A DNA stretch of 64,000 nucleotides. Source: Anisus vortex. Lineage: Eukaryota; Mollusca; Gastropoda; Planorbidae. This document shows, piece by piece, positions 20,575 to 30,575 of the stretch. The notes beneath the pieces are model-generated. The model did not search any database, was not told the origin of the DNA, and saw only the letters and a program-made list of their open reading frames with translations. The stretch spans positions 33,711,299-33,775,298 of the forward strand of contig OX421498.1 of the NCBI GenBank assembly GCA_949126835.1. The letters are read 5' to 3'. The first letter of the stretch is position 1. Every line of letters begins with the position of its first letter. A program made the position numbers and the translations under genes.

Positions 20575-23500
20575 TTAAGGATACGGTTTCAACTGCTCAG
20601 CAAAGTTTTTCATATCCTCTCCGATTTGCTCTTGGCCAAGTGGGGCCACAACGCTGAGCTCGACAAGGTGAGATTGACTCACAGGTTCCCAGTTATTCTG
20701 ATCAGTTTTGCCCGGCTGTATCAACTGAAACAAATAACAGAGAGGAAGGATTTAAGAGAGATTTCATAATTCTTTTTTCAAAACACATTTAGTTTCATGC
20801 AGTGTCAAAATTCTATTTTATAGAGTAAGCAAAGTAGACCTTTCTTACCATGTCGGGCCATGATGTTAAAAATCAATAAATAAAATAATTTAAAAAAAAC
20901 GACAGGGGGTTTAACAGGGTTCTTACTCTAAAATCATTTTAAAATTACCACAATTTTTCACAAACTTTAGAAAAACATTATTCACCAATCAATAAATAGT
21001 CTACTGGTATGTGTAAATTTTCTTAATGATAACCCGTTATGTATATACAAAGTCCAAGTTGACAATTTATTTGTGGTGTTTTGCATAACGAGTTTTCCTT
21101 TTTTTTTAAAAACACATTATATCAGAGCCTGTTTGGTATTATACTCATATAAAAAAATTAGCTTGATCTAAACAGAATTTAGATCATACAGAATGCACAA
21201 AATGGAAGATGAATCTAAAATATATTTAAATGAACCCAGAAACTATAAAATAAAATGTGCAAATGATTATAATAGTGTTTCTGAATACTTACACATAATT
21301 TTCTATTATGTACCGTATTTAAAATCAATAACTTACTCTGAAAACTTTATAGACTGTGACTTTCATGCGACCTTTGTGAAAGAAAAACCCTTTGCTGATA
21401 CAGTCATAATCCATTCTGTGAAAAAATTTATTTGAAGAAAAAACAACATTAGAACTATAAGTAAATAAATAAACATAAAAACTAATGTACTATGAACTAT
21501 CTGAAAAGAAAAAAAATTTTTTTTTCTAATGTACACTCTGAACTCAAAGGGAAACATGGATGTTATTTTATACATTACAGATGCTCCTTCTATAAAGAAG
21601 ATTATTGCATCCTACGCTCATCCGTGGTCCAAGTCTAGACATCTTGCATCTTTATTAATGTTTTAAATGATGTTAAGTTACTGGTTTTCCTGGTTTGTTC
21701 AGGTAATCCATTCTATGCCCAAATGCCACTTAGGAAGAAAGAGTACTTATATGCATTTGTTCTCGCATAGGAAGGAAAGATTTTTTGTCTTTATGTTTAC
21801 CTGAGAATTGCAACAGGCTGTTATCGGGTTGTATTTCTAAATTAGAGTTTAATGCCTTATGTATTGTTACTTCTTTACTCTTAGCCCTTCTGTCCTCTAG
21901 TGTTTCCAGGTTTAGTGATTTAACTATTGGTGTTACTCTTGTCAGTTGTTAACTATACATTGCTGAGCTCTTGGTTTTAATTTTTTAAGTGATACCTGAA
22001 TCCTATCTCTTGTAGAAATTCTCTGACATTACTGGAACAAGCAACATCCAGACAAGCTCTCACAAGTGTTGGCCTGGCTCTGTCACCAAGTTCAGCCTGA
22101 CCTATGTACCGAATGTGGCTGAGAAATATAGGTACATTATAAATGCTTTATCGGAATCACTTTGAACATTATATTTTGATATAGTATTTTATGCAGGCCT
22201 AAAACATGTATGTATAATGTTAAATGGATCTGCTTTATTTAACTAATTCATTGTAAAATTTGGTTTTCCATAAGCTAGCGTAAAGGCAATCAAAGCTTAG
22301 CTTATGGAAAACCAAAAATTTACAATGAATTAGTTAAATAAAGCAGATCCATTTAACATTATACATAAGAATTATAGTTATCAAAACCCTTGGCTTATCA
22401 AATTCTGTCCATGAAATTAATTCTAAGCTTTCAACTTACTCCGGAGCTTCTGGGTCATCAAGTGCATGTCTGACTCGGAATGAAACAGCCTGACTCTGTT
22501 GGACTGAATTACTTTCTAGAAAGACAGAAATACTTGTATTAGATTTTATTATACAAATTAATCAAGTGAAACAAAACAAAAACATGTATGTCTCAACATG
22601 CTTACAACAAACAGTTTAAATAAAACCATAAGCTTTTCTTTGACATAGCTTTATTTGATGTTCAACTATGTGTCTTCATTTAAACATAACAACTATTGAC
22701 ATTTAATGTAACAGTTCTGTTTCTAAACTCTTCACCTTCAGAACTCCAGGGCTGAAGAGAAATTATATATTTTACCTCGTTCCTTAAATGTATTCATTTC
22801 AGCTTATGTTGATAAACATTGTAATTTCTTAAAGCAAATTTGATTTTTAAATTAGAAAGTGATAGAAGCAGGCCACAATAAAAAGTACTTAAGAAAATAA
22901 AACAAAAGATAAACCCAATTCCTAAAACAGTTTATGAGATGTGGTTTTAATTTAGAATATCTCTAGGTGCAAGTTAATAGTCTTTAATCCAAGACAATAA
23001 TAATGAAATAAGTCTGGGAATTATTGTACACACTGCTAATCAACACACAACAATCAATCACAGAACAAATGAGATGGTCTAGTCTTACTCAACACATAGA
23101 CTCCCTCGTAGTCTGTAAAAGACTCAAAGTTGCTTTCAGCGTTGTCACAGAGTCCTCGCAGGCGATGCAGCAAAACATCTCTGTTTACATCCAGAATGCT
23201 GCCCTGGATGAAAAGACAAAGACGGTTTTATTTCAAAGATTCAAGTTGCCCTTATTAGGGCCTCTACCTCATATTGATTAATTCAACATAGCTATTTAGC
23301 ACTCCAAGTATAATCTGAATAATGCAATAAACGAATTTCATGAATTGTACCAGCACCATTATAAATAGGAAGTTAATTATATGAAAACACAAATAACAAT
23401 TTCATTGTCATAATATATTTACATTAACCAAGAAAATATTCAAAAAAAACTATCTCACTTATTAATATATCTTTATTCTCCCCTCCCCCCCCCCTCTATC

Positions 23501-23679
23501 TTTCTCTATTTATATAAATTGAAACAAACCAACCACATCACCATGTGACATGTTGCATGATTACATAATTCCTTTGTTTCAAACTGAAGTAAGAAGCTTA
23601 CCTGTAACAAATATTCTTGTTGTGGGGCAATGTTCTTCAAGGATGGGGCAAGTGAAGTGGTCTCCATTGCCACAGCCAT
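20575..23679 (-). CDS. MED18: Mediator complex subunit 18
   Basis: Minus-strand exons: 23602-23679, 23089-23203, 22440-22515, 21996-22118, 21337-21415 and 20575-20724. All are GT-AG, with phases 0, 1, 2, 2, 0, giving 206 residues, close to the usual size of animal MED18. Family signatures seen in order: EYLLQGSILD and LLHRLRGLCDN (residues about 22-45), SFRVRHALDDPEAP, HIRYIGQAELGD, VREFLQEIGFRMDYD, KGRMKVTVYKVFR, and the conserved C-terminus LVELSVVAP with DMKNFAEQLKP. MED18 pairs with MED20 in the Mediator head module in the nucleus, linking activators to RNA polymerase II. An in-frame TAG lies upstream of the ATG. A probable 5' UTR acceptor (TTTTGCAG, exon edge at 23790) suggests an additional non-coding first exon farther upstream. 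The other long frame over exon 1 (23579-23809) is a shadow. Confidence 0.96.
21580..21965 (-). pseudogene. LINE ORF2 C-terminal fragment
   Basis: On the minus strand one frame reads TRVTPIVKSLNLETLEDRRA, then LLQFSGKHKDKKSFLSY, YKYSFFLSGIWA, an in-frame stop, and NGLPEQTRKTSN. This is the typical end of a non-LTR reverse transcriptase protein (LExRR ... FFL..I..WN.LP). It sits in the MED18 intron between exons 4 and 5 and is inactive. Confidence 0.75.
22210..22366. repeat. Long near-perfect hairpin in a MED18 intron
   Basis: The left arm, about 22210-22276, and the right arm, about 22299-22366, are reverse complements with only a small mismatch or indel near the AAATTTGG/CCAAAAATTT position. 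The loop is about 22 bases. Transcription on either strand would give a roughly 66-bp stem. It may be a very short MITE or a fold-back duplication. It lies between MED18 exons 3 and 4. Confidence 0.85.
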
Positions 23680-23790
23680 ATTGCTGGGGAGAGTTATCTA
23701 ACTTGGATTTTGAGTGTGTTTCAATGACACAATGAACAGACCTAACACATGTCTCTTTTACACACCTACATGGGCATGAAATTAATGGAT

Positions 23791-26330
23791 CTGCAAAATA
23801 AATAATCACATTAACATTTATAACTTGTAGAGTTTGTAAAAATATTAAAAGTTTTTTTTATTTACAGCCAAAAACACATGGGCCTACAACAAAACTTGAA
23901 TCATAAAATGGTAATATTTTAAAATGGGTTTGTCCAGTAATGTAAACTAGTAATTAATTTTGACAGACGTCCAGGCGTGCTTTATATTTTGTTTGTGCAC
24001 ACATGGGTACTTTATTTTGATATAGTTAGATTGAAAACAAAAGTGATTAGGCCTAGATGTAAGAGTCTTGTTGCTGGACTGATTCTGGGAGGTGAAACTC
24101 CAGATACTGAACAGGTTACATCTTTTTACTAGCTTTTGGGCCTTTGACAGTTAACAGCATCCAGGTCTTGGCATTCAGAGGGTTCAAATCCAGTGAAGCC
24201 GGTAGTCTATTTTTGTGGGCAGTAAATTAATAAATGACAGTGACAGGTATCGCTAGGGCTAGGTGCACAAAACATTTCTGTTTTGTAGATAAACATGTTA
24301 ACTAACTAAAATTGTACATTTTATATCAAATTATAGATGCATAACTTTTTAACACAAATCTGAAAAGTAGGCCAACATAAAATGAGGTCGGCCGAAAAAT
24401 AACAAGGCAAGGGAGGTAACTTGAATAACTTAAAGCTTAATATCAATAAGTCAGGTTCAGTTTTCCATCTCTTTGTCTTTGTGTAAGTCTTTGTTACTCA
24501 GATTTCATCACTAAAAAAGTCATAACTATTTTATTTTGATTTTTAATTAATGATTTAGGCTACTAATGGAATTACTTGATCTTTAGTCTTAACCTTATTT
24601 CACTACCTGACTATTGATCTCTTGACTATTGGTAGGCATATATTAACTATATAGTTATATAAATATAGTATATATAGCAAAAAATATTTATTTATTTCAC
24701 AAATTTCATATCACCTCTTAATTCACTTACGTCACTATGACTATACTATATTAAAGTATTATAGTATATCGGCTAGTATAATTATTATTTTTTAGGTTAT
24801 AGTAAGTTACAGTAAGTTGAGTAAGTTAGTACTGTTAGTGTAAGTATAGACAGTAGGCCTATACCTATAGTATAGTCAATTATACTAGAAGTGAAGTAGC
24901 CTATAGTATAGTCAGTATAGTGACTAGGCCTATAGTCTAGTAGTAATATACTATAAATAACTACTATAACCTATACTATAGTCTATACTATAGATATAGT
25001 ATATAGTATATAGACTATAGAAGTCACTTTAGATTTTAAATTATAGTCTAAGACTATAGTATAGAGTCAGTATAGACTATAGACACTATACTAGACTATA
25101 GTAAATACTAAATACTTTAAATAGTAGAGTCAATAGTGACTCAATAGTCTCATTCTCATTAGATGATTAGTCTGACAGTCTGATGACCGATGATAGTTGA
25201 TGATAATGATAGTCACTGCGAGTGATACATATTACATAGTCATATAGTACTACCATGATATTACTAGTACTAGTACTACTCCAGTAGGCTACTAGTACTT
25301 AGTCTAAGTCCTAAGTCTGACTTAGTTTAGTAGTACTTAGTGACACTTTGTCGTCTTAGCGGGCCTACTAAAAAAATAATAAATAAATAAAAATAGTTAA
25401 TTAGTTAATTAAATGTACTAGACTAGACTAGATCTAGAAGTCTAGACTATAGGATGATAGCAGTCTAGAGTCTCAGTCTAGAGTACTCTAACTCTAGTCT
25501 AGACCTAGTCTAGAGACTAGAGTCTAGAGTCTAGACTAGACTAATCGATATTTCATAATCATAATTTACCGGTAAAACAAACGTAAACAACTGAGAAAAA
25601 AAACTTCGTTTCACTTATTTATCTATTTGTTGTTTTTAGTTTTTATAGTAAGAAAATACAGTTAAAATATCAGCATTGGAGATATGACAGAACAAAAAAA
25701 GTAAAAATAAAATTCATTTGTAGTTTATAGTCATTAAATAACATATGACAAGATTTAGATTTCTACAATTAAAAATATAATTAAACATATAGTAAGGATT
25801 TTTTTAAAGACTTTGCTCAAGAGGAGCTAAATATAACCGAAAAATTAGAAACCTAGTGTGTAAACAGTAGGCTTTACCATATATCAGTGTCAGTGTACGT
25901 ACACTAACCTATACAATATACAATAGTAAGAATAGTAGGCTACACATTATTAGGCCCTACAGTAAACTTGTACAACTTTTAAAAAAAGTTACTTGAGTAG
26001 GCTAACTGATATTGATTTCATAATATACCGGTAGCTATAATATTGACACTATACTCTGTGACTTTATGTGATTGTTATATCTATACAGTATCAAATTGAT
26101 CCATGGTACTGGTACTGGTGAAGTAGCATTCACATTAAGTTTATTAAATTGAGGCTCCGGGCTCTGGTGTACTAGGCTAGGGCCGCTAAGGGCAGAGCCT
26201 TTACTTTATAAGTAAAATTATAAGTTATAAGCTTATGTAGCGCCCCAGGGCAAACGTTTCAGCCACTTTCAGCGCCGCCCCCTTGCATACTGTAACTGCT
26301 TGTTTAGTGCTATATTTAGACTACATTTGC
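23791..26330. other. Spacer between divergent MED18 and BPL_N genes
   Basis: No coding exon is recognised. It should contain the promoters of both divergent genes and any non-coding first exons, but no core element stands out. The 24630-25560 portion is an unusual CTATAG/CTAGA-rich block listed separately. A degraded tRNA-SINE-like stretch (GGGTTCAAATCC) is near 24180. Confidence 0.45.
24630..25560. repeat. CTATAG / CTAGAC-rich palindromic low-complexity block
   Basis: Over roughly 900 bp the sequence is dominated by short, mutually complementary words (TATAGTATAG, CTATACTATAG, TAGTACTAGT, CTAGACTAGA, AGTCTAGAGTCTAG). The composition drifts from CTATAG-rich to TAGTACT-rich to CTAGA-rich. It is not a clean tandem array, and there is no open frame. 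Confidence 0.7.
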
Positions 26331-26394
26331 CCCCCCCCCCCGAGGGGCGGGGATTGTGCACAATACCTAGAAGCTGTCTTTACTTTGCCTTGGC

Positions 26395-26520
26395 TTCATC
26401 TAATGTCAGGAACCCATTAGAGTTGAATAGGCTCAACGGTACTCGAGAAAATCCTAGCCTTTATCAGGATTCAAACCATGGTCCTTTGGTAGGCCTATGA
26501 CTATGCTAGCCGAGCACACT
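26395..26520 (-). mobile_element. SINE fragment, minus orientation
   Basis: AATCCTAGCCTTTATCAGGA, then TTCAAACCATGGTCCTTTGG and GCTAGCCGAGCACACTGCTG correspond to the reverse complement of the tRNA-like head and B box of the family. The rest is replaced by a C-run region. Confidence 0.6.
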
Positions 26521-26998
26521 GCTGTTAGTGTTGTTAGGCCGCTGTTTTTCATATCACATGCCTATGTCTGAATCCTAAAGGAACATTTATCATGAAAAAT
26601 GACACCGTACTTGTACTATGTTCAAAATCCTACGCTTAGTCTAAGTCCTATAACAGGCCTACCAGTAATCTATTTTCCCCTTGAGAGTTAACTGAGCACA
26701 ACCAGTTTTATATAGGTTTCTAATCAATACAACTGATCTAAAAGATTAGCCTCCTTCTCCATGTCATGGAATCATTTTCTGTTTTTTCTAATGCCTGTAG
26801 ACTATTTATATATTTATAATGCAAACTGTCACAAATAGTGAACAGAGGTGCTCTTGTACAACTTGTATTAAAAAATACTGAATGAATCTTGTTATAACTC
26901 TATAGTATATATTAGCTTCAGTAAAGGATGAGTTATATTATAAATATTTACTCTCATTAATTATTAAAATCATTTTTTTTCCACAGCTATTTATTGGC

Positions 26999-29879
26999 AT
27001 GCAGCCAGCTGCTGTTTATATTTATAAAGGCCTTGGGGCTAAGGAAAATGGATGTCTACATCTTATCAATACATTGAAAACAAATTTAGACTCTAGCAAA
27101 TATAAAGTTGACTTTATTTTTCCAGAGGAAATTATTGAAGGTGAGATGAATGTAAGCTTTTAAGTGTATATAAAGTTGACTTTATTTTTCTTCAAACTTT
27201 TAATTTATAGGAATAATTTAGCGCACATTACTTATAAAATTATAAAATTTTGAATTGGCATGACAGGATTTTTTCTGCAGTGAAGTTGGCCTGGCACTGT
27301 GCTTGCTGCTAGATCCCCTTTAATATTTTGGCCATTGAGACTGATGAACTGACGCACCAGCTGTAGTGCAGTAAACTATTTTATATAATGAATAATAATG
27401 GTCTGGGCATGGTATGGACACGTAGCAAGATCTGGAGGTCTTTCAAAGACTATAATGCAGGGCACAGTCCAGGGAGGAAGAAAAAGAGGCAGGCAAAAGA
27501 AGAGATGGGAAGACAACATCAAGGAGTGGACCGGCCTATCATTCATTGACTCCCAAAGGGCATCACAGGACCGGAACAAATGGCAAGACATTGTGAACAG
27601 TCAACGATGGTGCCCCAAGGACCCACCCACGGGTTAAGGGATAGGTGAAGGTGAGGTGAATGGTCTGGGGATCTCCTAGTTTAACTGATATTTGGTAGGC
27701 CAGTGAGTAAACAGCCACTGATCACAATCACCAGCTTCATTTTTACGTCATCAGCCAAGAAACCCTTGATTCTACTTTGCTTTTTCTTGTATTATGTGTT
27801 ACAGATTCTCCTTCTTTACAGAAGATTACAGCGTTCAATGTATATCCATGATTTGAGTATGAATAGTGTTGCTTGTTTTCCTGGTTTGTTCAGGCAACCC
27901 ATTCCATGCCCAGATTCCACTCAGGATTTTCTATATTATTATAGTGTAATAGTTAGTATTCTATTCTCCAGTAGCTCTTAACAGCTAAATTATTTTCATT
28001 TACGTCCTCTTTAAAAAGAATTTTTTAACTTTTAAACAAACTTAAGCAGAAAAAAATCTATGACACTACATCATTAGGTTGACATTTTTTTCCACAGGGT
28101 CAAAGTTGAAAGGTGCTGCATTATTAACATTTGGTAGCGGCTTCACTACTGGATTTGTAGATGCCCTCGGTGTTAAAGGGATAAGGAATGCGGCGGAGTA
28201 TGTTGTTAGGGGCGGCTCCTATCTCGGCTTTGGAGCCGGAGGCTACTTTGGGTGTGACTACATAGAATTTGATAAAAATGGGCCCTTAGAGAAGCTGACT
28301 GAGAGGGAACTGCGTTTTTATCCAGGTAGATCTGCAATATTTATAAATATAATGAAACCAATAAAGAAATTAACTATTAGTTATTATCACTAAATGGAGC
28401 ACAGTAGCCGAGTGGCAGCGCGTTCGTCTGGCATACCGAAGGTCCCAGGTTTGAATCCTTGTGAAGACTTGGATTTTTTTCTGGGTCTGGAGGGTGTCCC
28501 TGAGTCTACCCAGCTCTGATGGGTACCTGACCATAGTTGGGGTAAAGTAAAGGTGGCTGTGCATTGTGCTGGCCCCACAATCACTTAGTATGCTGTGGCC
28601 ACAGTAACTGTGAACGCTGCTTAATCTGCCCTATGACCTATGATCAATTTGGTCCAAAGGGTACTTTACTTTACTATTATCAGTAAAATTGCTTTTTCTA
28701 TTATTATTAGTCTTAATTCTAACACTGTGTATCTAATTATCATAAATATTTGCATTATTCAATCTTCAGCTGATTATAAAGCAAATTTTAGGCTCATTTT
28801 ATTACATTTATTTAAAAACACCTTCCTTGTAGCATTGTGCTGTTTATTGATCATTACATGGTCTTTTAATATTTGAATTTTTATAGTGTAGTTTTACCTA
28901 CAGGCAAAACATTTGAATAAACTAAGAGTAGATGAAATGTAGTTTTAACCGCACTGATCTATAAAAAGAATGGATAGCTCCTCCATAATAAATTTGTATG
29001 TGCAAATTGAAGCCAGAATTGATTACATTATTTACTTATCAATATAAGTGATAATAGGAATAGGCCTAAACCATTTATAATTAGAACAAATCTACCGGGT
29101 ATATGATAAAAAGGAAGTCTAAGTCACTTGAAATGTATTTACAGGTCAGTGTTTAGGAAATCTATTTTTATAGATAAGTGAAAGTCTTGTGAAAGCCTAT
29201 TGATTTTGTTTGGTTTCAATAATATAGTTTCCGGGCCCAATCCATTCTTTTTATAGATCAGTGAGTTTTAAGCAAAATGTCTAAACATATAATATAGTTT
29301 CCGGGCCCAATCCATTCTTTTTATAGATCAGTGAGTTTTAAGCAAGATGTCTAAAAATAAATACTGACAAACTCAAACTACATTTATTTCTTGCCATCAC
29401 AATTTAATCAAGCTCATGTTTTCATTTCATATAATGAAAAATGTGCCTCTTTTGTTCTGTTACTAGGAATAGGCCGAGGGCCTGTGTATCCAGGCTTTCA
29501 GTATGACACTAGCCTAGGCTTACATGCAGTGCCAATAGCATTCAATACTGAACAGTTTGCTGCAACATTTGCGGGCATGGTGGATGGAGGTGGAGCATTC
29601 TATCCCAGTAACCCACCAAAGCCGGGTTCGAAGGTAACTGGTGTGAAAAACATTGCCATTTTCAGCGATGTCCCTGGACAGCCCGCAGCCGTGGTCAAGA
29701 CGGACGTTGGTGAAGGTCGTGCTGTACTTTCGGGTGTCCATTTGGAGTATGACATGGCAGAGGAAATCAAATCTGAACCCAAGCTAAATCACATGCAGGA
29801 AACATTTGCATCAAGTCGACTTCAACAATTAGCAGCATTGAGACTTTTACTAGACATGCTAGGATTGAAAATGAAATAG
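26999..29879 (+). CDS. Stand-alone BPL_N (biotin-protein-ligase N-terminal-like, GATase-fold) protein
   Basis: Exons 26999-27140, 28098-28325 and 29467-29879 (phases 1 and 1) give 260 residues. The domain resembles the N-terminal, class-I glutamine-amidotransferase-like region of eukaryotic biotin-protein ligases: a first strand AVYIYKGLGA, then VVRGGSYLGFGAGGYFG, LRFYPG, GRGPVYPGFQYDTSLG, a VDGGGAFY segment and PAAVVKTDVGEGRAVLSGVH with HLEYD. The protein ends just after this domain (LGLKMK, stop), so the biotin-ligase catalytic part is absent. In this fold the nucleophile elbow is normally G-x-C-A-G-G-Y-F; here it is GFGAGG, with Gly for Cys, so classic amidotransferase chemistry looks impossible. 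The His of the later HxE motif remains. The ATG is just inside the first coding exon after a strong acceptor (TTTTTTTTCCACAG), implying a 5' UTR exon upstream. Exact function unknown. Confidence 0.88.
27383..27640 (+). pseudogene. LINE ORF2 C-terminal fragment
   Basis: An open frame reads VWAWYGHVARSGGLSKTIMQ, then GRKRGRQKKRWEDNIKEWTG and a RNKWQDIV segment. The GHVxR ... GxRxxGRxxxRWxDxI pattern is the usual tail of non-LTR retrotransposon polyproteins. It lies in intron 1 of the BPL_N gene with no upstream domains, so it is a dead fragment. Confidence 0.8.
27790..27935 (-). pseudogene. Short LINE C-terminal remnant
   Basis: On the minus strand it reads SGIWAWNGLPEQTRKTSN, matching the remnant in MED18 (SGIWA, stop, NGLPEQTRKTSN) but without the stop at Trp. 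It is the same LINE family, in BPL_N intron 1. Confidence 0.7.
28395..28674 (+). mobile_element. Full-length tRNA-derived SINE
   Basis: It has a tRNA-like head with A-box-like TAGCCGAGTGGC and B-box-like GGTTTGAATCC, the family body (AGCTCTGATGGGTACCTGAC) and the tail GATCAATTTGGTCCAAAGGG. It is flanked by a 13-bp duplication with one mismatch, at 28382-28394 and 28675-28687. It lies in intron 2 of the BPL_N gene. Confidence 0.85.
29221..29357. repeat. Two-copy 70-bp tandem duplication
   Basis: Two almost identical units start AATATAGTTTCCGGGCCCAA at 29221 and 29291, in intron 2 of the BPL_N gene just upstream of exon 3. Confidence 0.85.
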
Positions 29880-30335
29880 ATGGTTGGGTACAGAACAGGA
29901 TACTCTTGAACTGTTGCCAACAACATAACCATAGTTGAAATTTTATGGGGAGACTCTAGATTTATATGCCTGTACAAAAAAAAAGACTGCTCAAACATTT
30001 CATTTTCAGAAAGATTCTGCTGTGGTGGTGAAATGTAAATCTTGCTCTAGTTAGACTCTTGATTTAGAGAGTTACAAATGATTGACCTAGAAAGTATTAG
30101 GACTTAATTTTTCTGTCTATAGATGCTCTGTGTGAACTTGTCTATGACTATGATGATAATAACAAATATACATTTCCCTTCTTATTATGATCAGTATGGT
30201 CCGAAGGGTAATTTACTTAGTTCTTATTAAGTATTAAGAGTACAGTACATAGTGCATGTATTTGAACTAATTCCTTTAATAAACCAACTTTTTTTTTTTA
30301 CTGTAACCCTGGCAGTGGGTTGTTATTGGAACTAC

Positions 30336-30467
30336 AACAGCCTCTGGGAACTTGTACAACAGCCTCTGGGAACTTGTACAAAGGCCTCTGGGAACTTGTA
30401 CAAAGGCCTCTGGGAACTTGTACAACAGCCTCTGGGAACTTGTACAACAGCCTCTGGGAACTTGTAT
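30336..30467. repeat. Six-copy 22-bp minisatellite
   Basis: Units CAGCCTCTGGGAACTTGTAC plus AA are repeated six times with C/A variants, about 0.45 kb past the BPL_N stop, probably in the 3' UTR. The open frames across it on both strands are by-products of the 22-bp period. Confidence 0.9.
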
Positions 30468-30575
30468 ATAAACTGGCAATTTTTCTTCCCTAACACTAAC
30501 ACTACTAACAGCCACCAAGCTAGAACATTCCATTTGTTGTGACCATGAAAAGATACATGGTTTCAAACCTTCCAC

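Noticed and set aside
21193..21435. 80-codon plus-strand frame
   Set aside because: Overlaps MED18 exon 5 on the other strand; no similarity.
23579..23809. Cys-rich 76-codon minus-strand frame that looked like a separate exon
   Set aside because: A different frame over the same exon gives the MED18 start through EYLLQ and joins the next exon in phase; the Cys-rich frame does not.
30252..30575. Repeat-containing frames on both strands
   Set aside because: By-product of a 22-bp tandem repeat lacking stop codons; lies in the probable 3' UTR of the BPL_N gene.
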